In this document: in pieces, positions 29,311 through 39,653 of the stretch
Position numbering within the stretch: position 1 is the stretch's first letter
Layout of the letters: each line of letters begins with the position of its first letter
Source: Mesostigma viride
Lineage: Eukaryota; Streptophyta; Mesostigmatophyceae; Mesostigmatales; Mesostigmataceae
NCBI GenBank assembly: GCA_009746045.1
Contig: RPFO01000132.1
Span: forward strand, 809,590-873,589
Direction: 5' to 3'
DNA length: 64,000 bases
The notes under the pieces: generated by a model
What the model saw: the letters and a program-made list of their open reading frames with translations, nothing else
What the model was told of the DNA's origin: nothing
Database searches by the model: none
Position numbers and translations under genes: made by a program

Positions 29311-32250
29311 CATGTCCGTTGGTTGGCGCAGTCAAGCTTGATAGCGGTGCTCAGCCGCTAGTCATCAGCACGGACTTGGCCACCATGCTGAACCTGACCT
29401 ACGAGAACGGTGGCTTAGTGGAAAGCCCCGTGTCTGTGTCAGGTTGGCAGGGTCCGGCTAGTAAGCCGTACGCTATGACGGCGGTTAAAGTCAACGTGAT
29501 TTTCAATCCGTTGCGCGCCTCTAGCATGACCACCGTGTCCGCGTATGCGCTGGTGGTCAACAAGTGTGGATATTCCGCACTACTCGGGGTGGATGTCCTT
29601 GCTCGCGCCATGGTTCAGGTGGACTATAGGGCGGAGGAGGCATCTTACATCCCTGATTGGGATGGGGCTGGCCTGAAGCGGGCCAGCGTGCCGGTCTCAT
29701 GCTTCAGTTCTTCAGCCGGGGCTGCACGCCTCAACCCTTCCGCGGCTGCGGGCGTGGTGGAGGTCAGCATGGTGGAGGTACGGGCGGCGGGCTCATCGGC
29801 GTGGGACAAGCATCGGACGGTGCTGCCCCAGCCAACGGCGAGCATTGCCAAGATGCGCACGCAGTGGTCGCTGGATGCTGTGACGTCCACGCGGCAGCTG
29901 GCTATGCGCAAGCGGGTAACTGAAGCCGTCATCACCATTCCTCAGATGGCCAGCCATGGCCTCACTTTGCTGCAACCGGGTGTCTCGGAGGCCCAAGGTA
30001 ATTTTTCTGCTGCAATCTTACCGCAGGCCCCTGATTTTGCCAAGGGTGCGGTAGTGTTGGAACTGTTTGCGGGGATCGGAGGGGGCATTGCAGGCTTTTT
30101 GGCCGCAGGCGGCGTGTGCCGTAAACTCATCGCGGTAGAGCCATCGCACAAGGCGCGTCAGGTGTACTTCAGTCACTGTGGCGTGTTGTCGCGAGAGTAT
30201 CCCGCGCAGTTTCCGCCATCAGCATGGCGTGACCCGTTTGGGGAATGTCCTCAAGATATCCGAGCCATCGGTGAGGTGCAGGTGCAGCAGTTGTTGCGCA
30301 GGCATCATGCCATCGACTTGGTAATTGCGGGTTGGGAGTGCCAGGGCCTGAGCCAGGCAGGGCAAGGGCGGGGGCTAGCCGATCCGCGTAGCGCGCTGTT
30401 CTGGGAACTGTTGCGTGTGGTGGGACTGTTGCAGTCGCGTCAGCCCCATCCGCCTGCGTATCTGTTTGAGAACGTTGTGGCGGGTGACAGCCCACATCAG
30501 GCGGTGCGGGAGGACTGGGCTACAATCGTGGCACTCCTGGGGGAGCCCATCGTGTGTGACAACGCAGGGCTGGGTGGGCTCACGCATCGTTTGCGTGCCT
30601 ATTGGACCAACGTGGCGTGTGCGACCGATGTGCAGGCGGTCTTGGGGGCCGTAGCAAGGCAGCATCCGAGTGTGTCTGCGGAGGTAGCATTGCCTTCCCA
30701 CCTAGTCACGCAGAAGGTGGATAGCGAGGATCGCCCACCGTATGCACGCGTCAACCGGGTCGGGAGCCCCATGTGTGCACTGCCGACCCTGGTCAGTTAC
30801 CAAGGGTCGACAGCATACCGTGATCGGGGTAAGGGTCTCGTTTGGGACACTACCACCGGTCTGTTGGTGCAGCCACCCGCAGAATTTCGTGAGGCCAGCA
30901 TGGGTTTTCATGTCGGGGCCTCGGCGCTGCCGGGCGTGCTCGAGAGTGAGCGCTGGTCTTTGATAGGCCAGGCTATGTCGGTGTTGCAGGTCGGGTATGT
31001 GCTGCTTGCATCGGTTGCCGTGCGCCAGTCTGGGGGGGCGTCCCCAGCCAATCCGCCTCAGCAGGTTGAGGCGCGCGCAGCCAAACTGAAGCGCCCTGCA
31101 GCGACGGGGACTTCATCAGCATGGGGGTGGCGTCTGCGACAGGTGTGGACTATCATTCTCATGACCGCCCTGCTGACCAGCACCGTGCTGGCCGGCGAGC
31201 CCACGCTGCATCGGGTAATACACCGTGCGGCACGCGAGGCTCCGGCGGTGGGTGTCACACCAGGCGTGGCAGCCTTTTCCTTGTTCCACGACGATGCGGC
31301 TAGGGCGCCGCATCTTGAGGCACATGCGGTAGCTGTGGGTGATCCCGCGGATACGCACCCCTGGGCTATTGGCGAACACCTTTCTGATGCGCAGCGCTCA
31401 GCCATGCTAAAGTGGCTAGGCACTGCAAGGGGGGCCTTCGCTTTCACAAGTGATGAACTGGGGTGTTTCAATGGTGGGACCATGCGTGTTCCATTGGACA
31501 CTGACACCCCTTTGTTCCGACGCCAGCATCGCCTGAGTCAGGCCGAGTTGGATTTTGTAGCCGAGCAATGCAAGGAGTTAGAGGATGCCGGTATCATCAG
31601 GCAATCTTCCTCCAGCTATGCCGCTGCCGTTGTCGTTGCGCCCAAGAAGGACGCTATCACCGGGGCATGGACGGGTATGCGCATGGCCACCGATCTGCGG
31701 TTGCTGAATGCACACACACCCGTGGACCGTTACCCCATGCCACGTGTGGATGATGTCCTGGATAAGATATCTCCTCATGTGAAGTTTGTGTCCTCGCTGG
31801 ACCTGCGTAGCGGCTTTCATCAGATCGCAGTTGCGCCGGAGGATCAGCGGAAGCTTGCATTCTGGGGGGGCGGCAATTTGTATGAGTGGGTGCGCATGCC
31901 CTTTGGGCACCGCAACGCTAGTGCTGTTTTCCAACGAGCTATGGACAAAGTGCTTGCAGGTCTTCCTTTCGCCGCTTGTTACATTGATGATGTAATCGTC
32001 TTTAGCGCGACATTTGAGGAGCACCTGGCGCACTTGGAGCAGGTTCGCTTGGCTCTCGAGGAGCATAATATGCGGCTGCACCCTGAGAAGTGCAAGTTCG
32101 CCCAGCGGACCCTCTCATTCCTTGGTCATCAGATTGTGCCGGGTGGCCGGACGCCTGATGCCGCCAAGGTCGAATCCATTGTGCAGGCCGCCGTACCCAC
32201 GGATGTCTCAGGGGTGCGGGCGTATTTGGGTTTGGCTGGCTATTACCGAG
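29229..32250 (+). CDS. S2 Pol, N-terminal part: protease, cytosine-5 DNA methyltransferase, RT
   Basis: Residues counted from 29229. Aspartic protease: VKLDSGAQPLVIS (catalytic Asp 38) and ALLGVDVL. Cytosine-5 methyltransferase, about 270-590: motif I FAGIGGG (280-286, cofactor binding), motif IV WECQGLSQAG (nucleophile Cys 371, Glu where Pro is usual), motif VI LFENV (Glu 414), motif VIII HRLRAYW (453-459), a short target-recognition stretch, motif IX EFREASMGF (552-560) and motif X-like SLIGQAMSV. A hydrophobic segment (VWTIILMTALLTSTVLA, about 639-656) follows. RT starts near 760, with LDLRSGFHQI and catalytic YIDDVIVFS near 917, and reaches GYYR, where a DNA transposon interrupts it. The codons rejoin exactly at 39654. 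Confidence 0.93.
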
Positions 32251-32364
32251 CCCTAAGCTCGTCTGGATTTGTACTAGAACACTACTACAAATTGAGATTT
32301 TTCAAACTTTGTTATTTAGGGCCTCTCGTAAGTCCAAAGCATGTAGGTTATTGTCCCAACATGT

Positions 32365-33115
32365 TGTGACACCGTGACACCGTGACACCGTGACACCGTG
32401 ACACCGTGACACCATAACGCTAGTATTTTACGATTTTGTATGGTGTCACAAGGTAATGTGGCGCCCATGGGGTTGCAACAATGATATTACATTGCCCAGA
32501 AGCACTGATTAACATGAGGTGACATTGTGACACCGTGACACCGTGACACCGTGACACGATGGCACCATAACGCTAGTATTTTACGATTTTGTATGGTGTC
32601 ACAAGGTAATGTGGCGCCCATGGGGTTGCAACAATGATATTACATTGCCCAGAAGCACTGATTAACATGAGGTGACATTGTGACACCGTGACACCGTGAC
32701 ACCGTGACACCGTGACACCGTGACACCGTGACACCGTGACACGATGGCACCATAACGCTAGTATTTTACGATTTTGTATGGTGTCACAAGGTAATGTGGC
32801 GCCCATGGGGTTGCAACAATGATATTACATTGCCCAGAAGCACTGATTAACATGAGGTGACATTGTGACACCGTGACACCGTGACACCGTGACACCGTGA
32901 CACCGTGACACCGTGACACCGTGACACCGTGACACGATGGCACCATAACGCTAGTATTTTACGATTTTGTATGGTGTCACAAGGTAATGTGGCGCCCATG
33001 GGGTTGCAACAATGATATTACATTGCCCAGAAGCACTGATTAACATGAGGTGACATTGTGACACCGTGACATCGTGACATTGTGACACCGTGACAGCATG
33101 ATAGTGACAATATGA
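32365..33115. repeat. Left octamer array with 145-bp higher-order unit
   Basis: Runs of GTGACACC alternate with a unit of about 145 bp (CATAACGCTAGTATTTTACG marks each, at about 32413, 32566, 32752 and 32945). The octamer runs grow from about 3 to 9 copies. Open frames here are by-products of the 8-bp period. Confidence 0.95.
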
Positions 33116-33811
33116 CACGATAGCACTAGCATTTCATGATTTTGTTGTTTAGTGCCACAAAGTATTAACGCAACATTAATGTATTATGCAACCATGTATA
33201 AATAAAAGAAAATTTATGAATATGATGGATGACCAATAATCCCTATTACATGGCCTAGCAAACTTGCATCTGCCAACTGTGTCTCTCTGCCTCTTTAATA
33301 TCAAATGCAAGATAAAATAATGTATAAATTAGCTTAAACTTACCTGACAATGATTTGCATACAGCTTTCTTTAATGCAGAATCTGGTGCCAAGCAAATGC
33401 CGTATCAAAACCATACATGCCCAATCTAATATGAACCATAATAATCGTGTTGCCCCGACTCGTCTACATCTTGCGAGTAGGGTGGCCTTTTCCGCGGTGG
33501 AGCCTGGGCATGTGCCTGGTTGTGGGGCCGGCCGGACGTGGGCGTTGTAGGCCCACGTCCCTTGCTCATCAAAATGACTATGACCCATGAAATGAGAATC
33601 CCTGGCTGCATAACCTCCTCCCTCATCACTCATCACAGTGATGTTGCCAGTCTTGCTCCCCGGCGGCCTTGGGGATTTGGGGCCTCGGCTTTGTCTTCCT
33701 TGGAGATCTCCTTAGAGGGGGGGCTGCGGCATAACGGTAAGTGCCGTCATTGTAATGCTGCACGGGCTCAGGGTTCTCAACGTAGGTGGTTTGTTGCAAT
33801 GTGCCGCGACC
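33116..33811. other. Unassigned segment of the DNA transposon
   Basis: AT-rich at 33116-33340. On the minus strand 33636-33340 there is a short frame (GGGYAARDSHFMGHSHF...) that could be an exon downstream of 33812-34429; this is unproven. Confidence 0.3.
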
Positions 33812-34429
33812 TCAAGGCTGATGTGTATCAGCTGCCGACCCTTCGCCAGGCTGTGGATCGTACATGCCGGCATGGTATACATAAGCATTGGCCGCTTGCC
33901 TGCCAGCGGCAGTAGGCTGGGCATGCATTCCTTGGTCGTACGGCGCGTACACACCGTGCTCGCCGTACGGTTCCCCCTCCCGATCCAGCTGCCTCGGCCC
34001 ATCCATTGCGACTGCGCGCGCGCGTGGCTCTTGTTGACGGTGTGCTGGTTGCAGTCCTGTCACTTGGCCATGGGCCGCGCTGAAGCTTTCGCGTTGCCCC
34101 AACGCGGCAGGCGCAGCGGGCCGGCGAAGCTCCGTGCCAACGCCAGTGCTGGAGCTGGGTGCAGCACTTGCTGGGGTGGATGGCATTCTTCGTTGGTTCT
34201 CCAAAGCATTGACCCTCTCGGTCAGGGCCTTAACCTTGACGTACACGTGCGATTTCTTATTCCCCCGCCCTTCATCACCTACGGGTGTCCCCGCATCAAC
34301 TGCGCTCTCAGTCTCCTCCCCCGTTGGCCGTGCTACGCCCGTTCCATCGTCATGCTCCGCACACAACGGTCTGAAAGTGCCAAAAAACAGCCTTATAACT
34401 CCTGTACGATGCAAATATTGTCGAAACAT
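33812..34429 (-). CDS. Unrecognised protein with short coiled coil
   Basis: 205 codons inside the DNA transposon. A heptad-like helix (VYVKVKALTERVNALENQRR) is followed by a Pro/Ala/Gly-rich, Tyr- and His-containing tail. There is no nuclease or zinc-finger signature. It may be an accessory protein of the transposon or a captured piece. The first 20 or so residues look non-coding, so the start is doubtful. Confidence 0.4.
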   Translation of the reverse strand: MFRQYLHRTGVIRLFFGTFRPLCAEHDDGTGVARPTGEETESAVDAGTPVGDEGRGNKKSHVYVKVKALTERVNALENQRRMPSTPASAAPSSSTGVGTELRRPAAPAALGQRESFSAAHGQVTGLQPAHRQQEPRARAVAMDGPRQLDREGEPYGEHGVYAPYDQGMHAQPTAAGRQAANAYVYHAGMYDPQPGEGSAADTHQP

Positions 34430-34639
34430 GCTAGATCTTGGTAGGTAGCATGTTCAGGACACCAGTAGAAGGATTGCAACTTTCCGGACTTACCGGACCT
34501 CAGCTGACCTATTTTTGGCATTTCTATTTTTAGCAGTTTTCCAGATTTTAATATAAACAAATACATTCTAATATGCAAATAAAGAGTTCTTGACCTGGCT
34601 GTTTGCAAGTAAGTTGATACTCATGACTAATGACTGTAC

Positions 34640-35165
34640 ACAAGATCTGATGGTCATCCAACCGCATTTGGTAACAAAATGCCACCAAATGCTAGCAAAA
34701 ATGTGCGTTTTTTGTATTTTTCATCACATTTCATTGCAGTTTCCATACAAGCTGTGCTCGGTTGAGGCTGGAAACTTGTAGGCATCTTAAACATCATTAT
34801 TCTAGACATCCCACAAAAATTCAGGTCCATCATAGGGTATTTGATGTCAGTTTGCTCACAAATGTTACCAAAAATGCACGTTTTTCGTATTTTTCATCAC
34901 ATTCCATGGCAGTTTCCATACAAGATGTGCTCAGTTCAGGCTGGAAACTTGCATGCATCTTTGCCATCATTATTTTAGACATTCCACAAAAATTCAGAAC
35001 CATCAGAGGGTATTTGATGTCAGTTTGCTCACAAATGTTACCAAAAATGCACGTTTTTCGTATTTTTCATCACATTTCAGTGCAGTTTCCGTACAAGATG
35101 TGCTCTGTTGAGGCTGGAAACTTGCATGCATCTTAGCCATCATGATTTTAGACATTCCACAAAAA
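34640..35165. repeat. 173-bp tandem repeat, about 3 copies
   Basis: The marker AAAATGTGCG/AAAATGCACG recurs at 34698, 34871 and 35044, giving a period of 173 bp. Flanks are diverged. Frames in it (for example 34762-35136) are repeat by-products. Confidence 0.85.
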
Positions 35166-35775
35166 TTCAGGCCGATCATGTTCTATTTGGTAGAGCTATC
35201 AATGCCATACCTGCCAGTTTCCATTACAAATTCTTACCCATGGATGCGAAACTGCCAGTGTGGAATATCAAGGAGACAATCTGGTCAACTCAAATAAGAT
35301 GACTCACTAAAACATGGAAACCATTCACGAGTGATGTAAGACAACCCGTCCAGGAGACATACATAAAAGTTCATTGATATAGACACAGCTGACAATATGC
35401 ACATGTGGCCATGTGGATGCTCACGCAATTTCTATTATAGGGAGGAGCTTGCTGAACATAATATTGGCAGCTGTCGCATGCATGGCTAGAAAGGTCATTT
35501 TACACGTGCACCCACAGCATGCCAAGTAATGTAGTTGCAAATTACTCAACACGCGGCATGGCGCTGATGCGTTTGCGCGCCCTCATCTCGGTATCGCTAG
35601 CTAGGAGGTAGTGGCACCTCCCTGCACAATCTCTGCCTGACCTTGTCAGCCTTCATGCACTGTGTCAACATGGACACCCCCACACCCTTGCCCTTGGCAT
35701 CACAGCCAAGCTTTCGACGGTGGTTGGTGAAGCTCTTGGTGTCCTCCTTGCGCATGTGGTGCATGTGCAAGTTAC
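35166..35775. other. Sequence between satellite arrays
   Basis: No gene recognised. The end (35600-35760) borders the GTGA array. Confidence 0.4.
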
Positions 35776-35927
35776 TAAGTGAGTGAGTGAGTGAGTGAGT
35801 GAGTGAGTGAGTGAGTGAGTGAGTGAGTGAGTGAGTGAGTGAGTGAGTGAGTGAGTGAGTGAGTGAGTGAGTGAGTGAGTGAGTGAGTGAGTGAGTGAGT
35901 GAGTGCGTGCGTGCGTGCGTGCGTGAG

Positions 35928-35975
<48 letters not shown>

Positions 35976-37175
35976 TGAGTGGGTGGGTGGGTGGGTGGGT
36001 GGGTGGGTGGGTGGGTGGGTGGGTGGGTGGGTGGGTGGGTGGGTGGGTGGGTGGGTGGGTGGGTGGGTGGGTGGGTGGGTGGGTGGGTGGGTGGGTGGGT
36101 GGGTGGGTGGGTGGGTGGGTGGGTGGGTGGGTGGGTGGGTGGGTGGGTGGGTGGGTGGGTGGGTGGGTGGGTGGGTGGGTGGGTGGGTGGGTGGGTGGGT
36201 GGGTGGGTGGGTGGGTGGGTGGGTGGGTGGGTGGGTGGGTGGGTGGGTGGGTGGGTGGGTGGGTGGGTGGGTGGGTGGGTGGGTGGGTGGGTGGGTGGGT
36301 GGGTGGGTGGGTGGGTGGGTGGGTGGGTGGGTGGGTGGGTGGGTGGGTGGGTGGGTGGGTGGGTGGGTGGGTGGGTGGGTGGGTGGGTGGGTGGGTGGGT
36401 GGGTGGGTGGGTGGGTGAGGGAGTGAGTCCACGAGTGAGTGAGTCCACGAGTGAGTTCACGAGGGAGGAAGGGAGGGAGGGAGGGAGGGAGGGAGGGAGG
36501 GAGGGAGGGAGGGAGGGAGGAGGGAGGGAGGGAGGAGGGAGGGAGGGAGGGAGGGAGGGAGGGAGGGAGGGAGGGAGGAGGGAGGGAGGGAGGGAGGAGG
36601 GAGGGAGGAGGGAGGGAGGGAGGGAGGGAGGAGGGAGGGAGGGAGGGAGGGAGGGAGGGAGGGAGGGAGGGAGGGGAGGGAGGGAGGGAGGGAGGGAGGG
36701 AGGGAGGGAGGGAGGGAGGGAGGGGAGGGAGGAGGGAGGGAGGGAGGGAGGGAGGGAGGAGGGAGGGAGGGAGGGAGGAGGGAGGGAGGGAGGGAGGGAG
36801 GGAGGGAGGGAGGGAGGAGGGAGGGAGGGAGGGAGGGAGGAGGGAGGGAGGGAGGGAGGGAGGGAGGGAGGGAGGGAGGGAGGGAGGGAGGGAGGGAGGA
36901 GGGAGGGAGGGAGGGAGGGAGGGAGGGAGGAGGGAGGGAGGGAGGGAGGGAGGGAGGGAGGGAGGAGGGAGGAGGAGGGAGGGAGGGAGGGAGGGAGGGA
37001 GGGAGGAGGGAGGGAGGGAGGGAGGGAGGAGGGAGGAGGGAGGGAGGGAGGGAGGGAGGGAGGAGGGAGGGAGGAGGGAGGGAGGGAGGGAGGGAGGGAG
37101 GGAGGGAGGGAGGGAGGGAGGGAGGGAGGGAGGGAGGGAGGGAGGGAGGGAGGGAGGGAGGGAGGGAGGGAGGAA
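35776..37175. repeat. Giant tetranucleotide microsatellite block: GTGA, GTGC, GGGT, GGGA
   Basis: Four arrays in succession: (GTGA)n about 35778-35905, (GTGC)n about 35906-35976, (GGGT)n about 35978-36416, a short mixed spacer, then (GGGA)n with interspersed GGA about 36463-37175. All are G-rich on the plus strand. Long frames on both strands (for example repeated THPP, SLPP or GGWV) arise from the repeat and are not genes. Confidence 0.97.
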
Positions 37176-38135
37176 GGGAGTGGATCGGTCACTCACAGCA
37201 GTTTATTCCCACCCCAGCAGGGCCCCTCCCTCACATCCGGCTGCAAAATCTGCTTGATGTCGCTTCTCTCTAGAATAAGCCGCACAGCCCTGATGCGAGC
37301 AAACGGCTCGCCATCATACTGTCGCTCACTGATGCTTTATACGCGCTTTCCGTAAGATGAAAACATGACGGAAAAGAGAGACTCGGGGAAAGGGGATACG
37401 GTGAAATACTTGTCTGCTACCGGCCGGGGTTTCAACAGCGAAGAAATTCGCACCTGAATGTGCACATACCACTCCGTCACGTCGACAACGGTCTTGCATC
37501 GCAATCGTTTCACAGACGCGGCAGCAAAAATTGCTGGCGGCATTGACATGCTCGCCGCAGTTAACGAACGTGCGGAGGTCCGTTTTAGCCCCTGACGCCA
37601 CGGCGTCTTTGATGCCAAGAACGCCTGCAAAAGACACGATATCGGGCACAAAAGCACTTAAAAACGGATTACGGGTCTGCGACGCCTGGCCCAGCCTAGA
37701 AATTGGATTAAAAATCGCGCCAGCTCGGTTAAAGCAAACTGAGCCGGTAATGAAAAAAGTGCTTCGGTCAAGGCCTTAAAAACTAAAAACTGCGTCGGTT
37801 AGAGTCAAAAACCAGATGTTAGGGCGACTTTCATCGGGAAAATTTTTTGCTGCAGGTAGGTGGGGTCGAGAGAAAATCGGCGACAAAACAGGCACCCACC
37901 TGTGAATGACGCCAAAATGGAAGGACTCCGCAGAATTTGTGGCGAAAAAAAATAACGGCAAGTAATATATGACCCTAGGAGCATACACTAAAATTTCCAG
38001 CCTCGATACTGCCTTTTTATTCGCTAGCCATTCTTAGCTATCCTGACCAGAATGGCCGATGAATGGTTGATAATTTCCTCGGGGATTGAAAGGAAATACC
38101 TGCTGCACACCTTGTGACATCGGTTGTGACACCCA
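37176..38135. other. Unassigned segment of the DNA transposon
   Basis: A minus-strand frame at 37649-37326 (SFAGVLGIKDAVASGAKTDL..., with CCRVCETIAMQDRC) looks more protein-like than its surroundings but matches nothing I know. Otherwise no feature. Confidence 0.3.
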
Positions 38136-38420
38136 TGTCTCAACATGTTTGTAGTTGGTTTGTAGTTGGTGTCTCGGTGTCTCAGAAACTCGTGGTCCGC
38201 ATTGAGTGGGTGTCACGGTGTCACGACATCTGATTGGCCCGGTTCAGATTCGCCCCAAATTAAAAAAAAAAAAAAACGAATTAAAAAAAAATTAAAAAAA
38301 AAACGAATCTGAACCGGGCCAATCAGATGTCGTGACACCGTGACACCCACTCAATGCGGACCACGAGTTTCTGAGACACCGAGACACCAACTACAAACCA
38401 ACTACAAACATGTTGAGACA
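38136..38420. repeat. Large perfect palindrome
   Basis: Arms of 117 bp (38136-38252 and 38304-38420), essentially perfect, around an A-rich 51-bp centre with poly-A runs. The arms contain GGTGTCACGGTGTCAC in the left arm and its complement in the right. Confidence 0.92.
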
Positions 38421-38636
38421 CCGTGACACCGTGCGCTTTCACCCCGAATTCACGAGAGCGGCAGCGATGGTGATCGCTGCCAAATGAGGTAACATGGGCT
38501 AAACAACTCGGGCAGACCGGGCTGGCGTGACATCCCGGTCTGCCATGTTTTATTCCCCCCCACACATGGCGTGGGGATCTACGTTTGCCATCTGCCAACG
38601 TAGAAATAGATGGGGAGGGGGGGGGACAAATGATGT

Positions 38637-39041
38637 TTGCAACATTGCCCAGTTGACATAGCCATGGCGAGACCCGGCGTTTTCATGGAGCCCAGTGCGG
38701 GGGCGCTGGGTTGGCAGGTTTTGGGAATGTTCTTCTTGCTATTACTCCTGGGCGTCGTCGTGTTCAATATGATGGCGAGGCGCGGGGTCCGGTTATCTGC
38801 AGCCGCCGTGTTGGCGAAATGCACCCAGGATTCGTCCTTGGCTGCGGCACTTTGCAGGGACTGGGACTGTGGTTGTGGCCGCCATTGTTTGAGAAGCGTG
38901 CATTTCGAGGAGCTCAGGACGATGAGGACCGACATGTGGTCTAAGAAGCCTGCGGATCGGAAAGAGTTTATAAAGAACCAGCTTTTTCAGGCCGGCCAGG
39001 GAGAAACTGAAATCCCGGCAAGTGATTTCATGACAAAGTGA
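38637..39041 (+). CDS. Small membrane-segment protein with Cys/His motif
   Basis: 134 codons; an ATG at 38664 is an alternative start. A transmembrane-like helix (VLGMFFLLLLLGVVVFNMM) lies in the N-terminal third. C-terminally there is CGCGRHCLRSVHFEELRTM, then a basic Trp-containing stretch ending KEFIKNQLFQA. The Cys-to-helix pattern resembles short N-terminal segments of several eukaryotic transposases, so it may be a transposase exon of the host element. No splice sites are proven. Confidence 0.4.
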   Translation: MQHCPVDIAMARPGVFMEPSAGALGWQVLGMFFLLLLLGVVVFNMMARRGVRLSAAAVLAKCTQDSSLAAALCRDWDCGCGRHCLRSVHFEELRTMRTDMWSKKPADRKEFIKNQLFQAGQGETEIPASDFMTK

Positions 39042-39319
39042 TTTTGATGGTTGCTTGCATGCATATTAAGTGAGACAGCTATTCCTGGACGCATGGCGTG
39101 CCAACATATATAAGTTGTTACCAGATATTAATCACATGCCCTATTGAAGCGACGTTGGACCGCATAAACGAGGAATGGCTGAACTTGTCATGACCCGGCA
39201 AGGTACCTACACGCACAACAAGAATACATCAACATGAGACGATATATGGTGAGATGACCGAGATGTATGGAGAAATGAATGTCTCTACTAGGATTATTAT
39301 GAAGGTGTATACGTGGTAT

Positions 39320-39535
39320 TTGCGGTGTCACGGTGTCACGGTGTCACGGTGTCACGGTGTCACGGTGTCACGGTGTCACGGTGTCACGGTGTCAGAAGCA
39401 TAGGTAAAACTTGCAATGACCCATTGAATACATCATCCCCATTAATAATCACTGCATACCTGCAAAGATGTGTGTTTATATGCATTTTGAGGTGTCACGG
39501 TGTCACGGTGTCACGATGTCACGGTGTCACGGGTC
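39320..39535. repeat. Right octamer arrays (GGTGTCAC)
   Basis: Two runs of GGTGTCAC (39325-39394 and about 39491-39531) in the orientation opposite to the left arrays, near the right terminal repeat. Confidence 0.95.
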
Positions 39536-39653
39536 CTATGAACTTCCCCTTCCTCAGAGACTTAAGTGGAAACTTTAAATTCAATAAAATACAACTTTTC
39601 AAAATGAACTACAAATTGCGTGTTCTAGTACAAATCCAGACGAGCTTAGGGGA

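Larger units (their letters stand above)
32251..39651. mobile_element. 7.4-kb DNA transposon inserted in S2 RT
   Basis: 7401 bp with perfect 32-bp terminal inverted repeats (32251-32282 and 39620-39651; ends CCCTAAGCTCGTCTGG) and a 3-bp duplication GAG (32248-32250, 39652-39654). Removing element plus one GAG restores the RT frame. Subterminal arrays of the octamer GTGACACC (left) and its complement GGTGTCAC (right) face each other. A 3-bp TSD is compatible with CACTA or PIF/Harbinger types, but no transposase core is recognisable, so the superfamily is open. Confidence 0.9.

Noticed and set aside
32251-32256. Telomere-type repeat CCCTAA
   Set aside because: A single copy that is part of the 32-bp terminal repeat of the DNA transposon.
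32365-33115. CRISPR-like spaced repeats
   Set aside because: The repeat is an 8-bp tandem array with identical 145-bp units between runs, not unique spacers, and lies in a eukaryotic transposon without cas genes.
35597-37355. Very long open frames on both strands (up to 531 codons)
   Set aside because: They are read through tetranucleotide arrays, whose 4-bp period gives stop-free frames in several phases; no protein signal.
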